From Candidatus Kaiserbacteria bacterium RIFCSPHIGHO2_12_FULL_56_13 (GTDB taxonomy: Bacteria > Patescibacteriota > Minisyncoccia > Phycocordibacterales > Phycocordibacteraceae), in NCBI GenBank assembly GCA_001781625.1, contig MFLS01000002.1, positions 19,957 to 66,039 on the forward strand: a DNA stretch of 46,083 nucleotides, written 5' to 3'. The translations under genes were made by a program, and so were the position numbers. The first letter of the stretch is position 1; every line of letters begins with the position of its first letter. The notes below the pieces were generated by a model. The model worked only from the letters and a program-made list of their open reading frames with translations, did no database searches and was not told where the DNA came from. This document shows positions 45,983 to 46,083 of this stretch, in pieces.

Positions 45983-46083
45983 ATGGGAACGGCAACTGAT
46001 CAAGGGAAGAATGGCGTGGTGGTTGAGGCGGCAGGAGCGTCGCAGGCCGTTCCGGCGCCGCGGGCAGAAGAGCGGCGCGCGCC
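45983..46083 (+). CDS. rpsE: 30S ribosomal protein S5, partial (5' end)
   Basis: ATG 45983 opens a frame that runs off the window. The 33 visible residues (MGTATDQGKNGVVVEAAGAS and on) are an Ala/Gly-rich extension before any S5 signature. The call rests on position after rplR, where rpsE always follows, and on the extended N-termini of S10 and L4 here. Confidence 0.6.
   Translation, partial: MGTATDQGKNGVVVEAAGASQAVPAPRAEERRA

Noticed and set aside
1..46083. UGA recoding (as in SR1 or Gracilibacteria)
   Set aside because: Several full-length conserved genes, such as pilC and the M50 protease, end at UGA, and no in-frame UGA interrupts conserved genes.

Overview
The window reads as a chromosomal segment of an uncultivated Patescibacteria (CPR) bacterium, probably Parcubacteria-like, using the standard code with UGA as a stop. 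The evidence is compact gene packing, a complete str plus S10/spc ribosomal-protein cluster in canonical order, type IV pilus and competence genes (pilB, pilC, pseudopilins, a comEC split into two genes, comM), a small XPD-like helicase, divergent glycolytic enzymes, tRNAs without encoded CCA, and almost no Shine-Dalgarno sites on core genes. Lineage is inferred from gene content only.

Layout. 1-2,900 is an accessory RNA-rich region: two intact type III hammerhead ribozymes (271-319 and 2329-2377, both +) flank an Fe-S helicase gene, inside a series of at least eight GC-rich hairpins of one family. A possible third hammerhead is cut by the left edge. 2,910-9,560 holds rarA, four tRNAs, a serine protease, yraN, cca, xth and a Xer recombinase. 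9,650-14,700 holds rpsO, a NYN protein, a membrane protein, a TraR/DksA protein, comM and a LysM/M23 peptidase with an apparent frameshift. 14,715-17,455 is a minus-strand cluster of nusA, ppa, a small membrane protein and clpP. 17,578-22,753 is the pilus operon. 22,776-31,932 holds tpiA, pgk, a HIT protein, recJ, rnhA, comEC channel, sod, a comEC-like nuclease domain, rpmB and an M50 protease. 32,011-46,083 is rpsL-rpsG-fusA-tuf-rpsJ and rplC through rpsE, with three unrelated small genes inserted between blocks.

How it works together. The pilus operon, ComM, the ComEC parts, RecJ and RarA are consistent with DNA uptake and recombination. cca next to tRNAs lacking CCA completes their 3' ends. 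Two kinds of gene start are visible. Many single genes have a (TGn)TAnnnT -10 box 6-10 bases before ATG, implying leaderless mRNAs. Highly expressed translation genes have a short leader that begins with a hairpin at the predicted start of transcription. Accessory orphan genes instead carry clear Shine-Dalgarno sites.

The most unusual part is the ribozyme/hairpin series at the left end. Cleavage at both hammerheads would release a 2,058-nt RNA carrying the whole helicase gene and ending in a C(UUCG)G hairpin, with ends able to rebuild a ribozyme if ligated.
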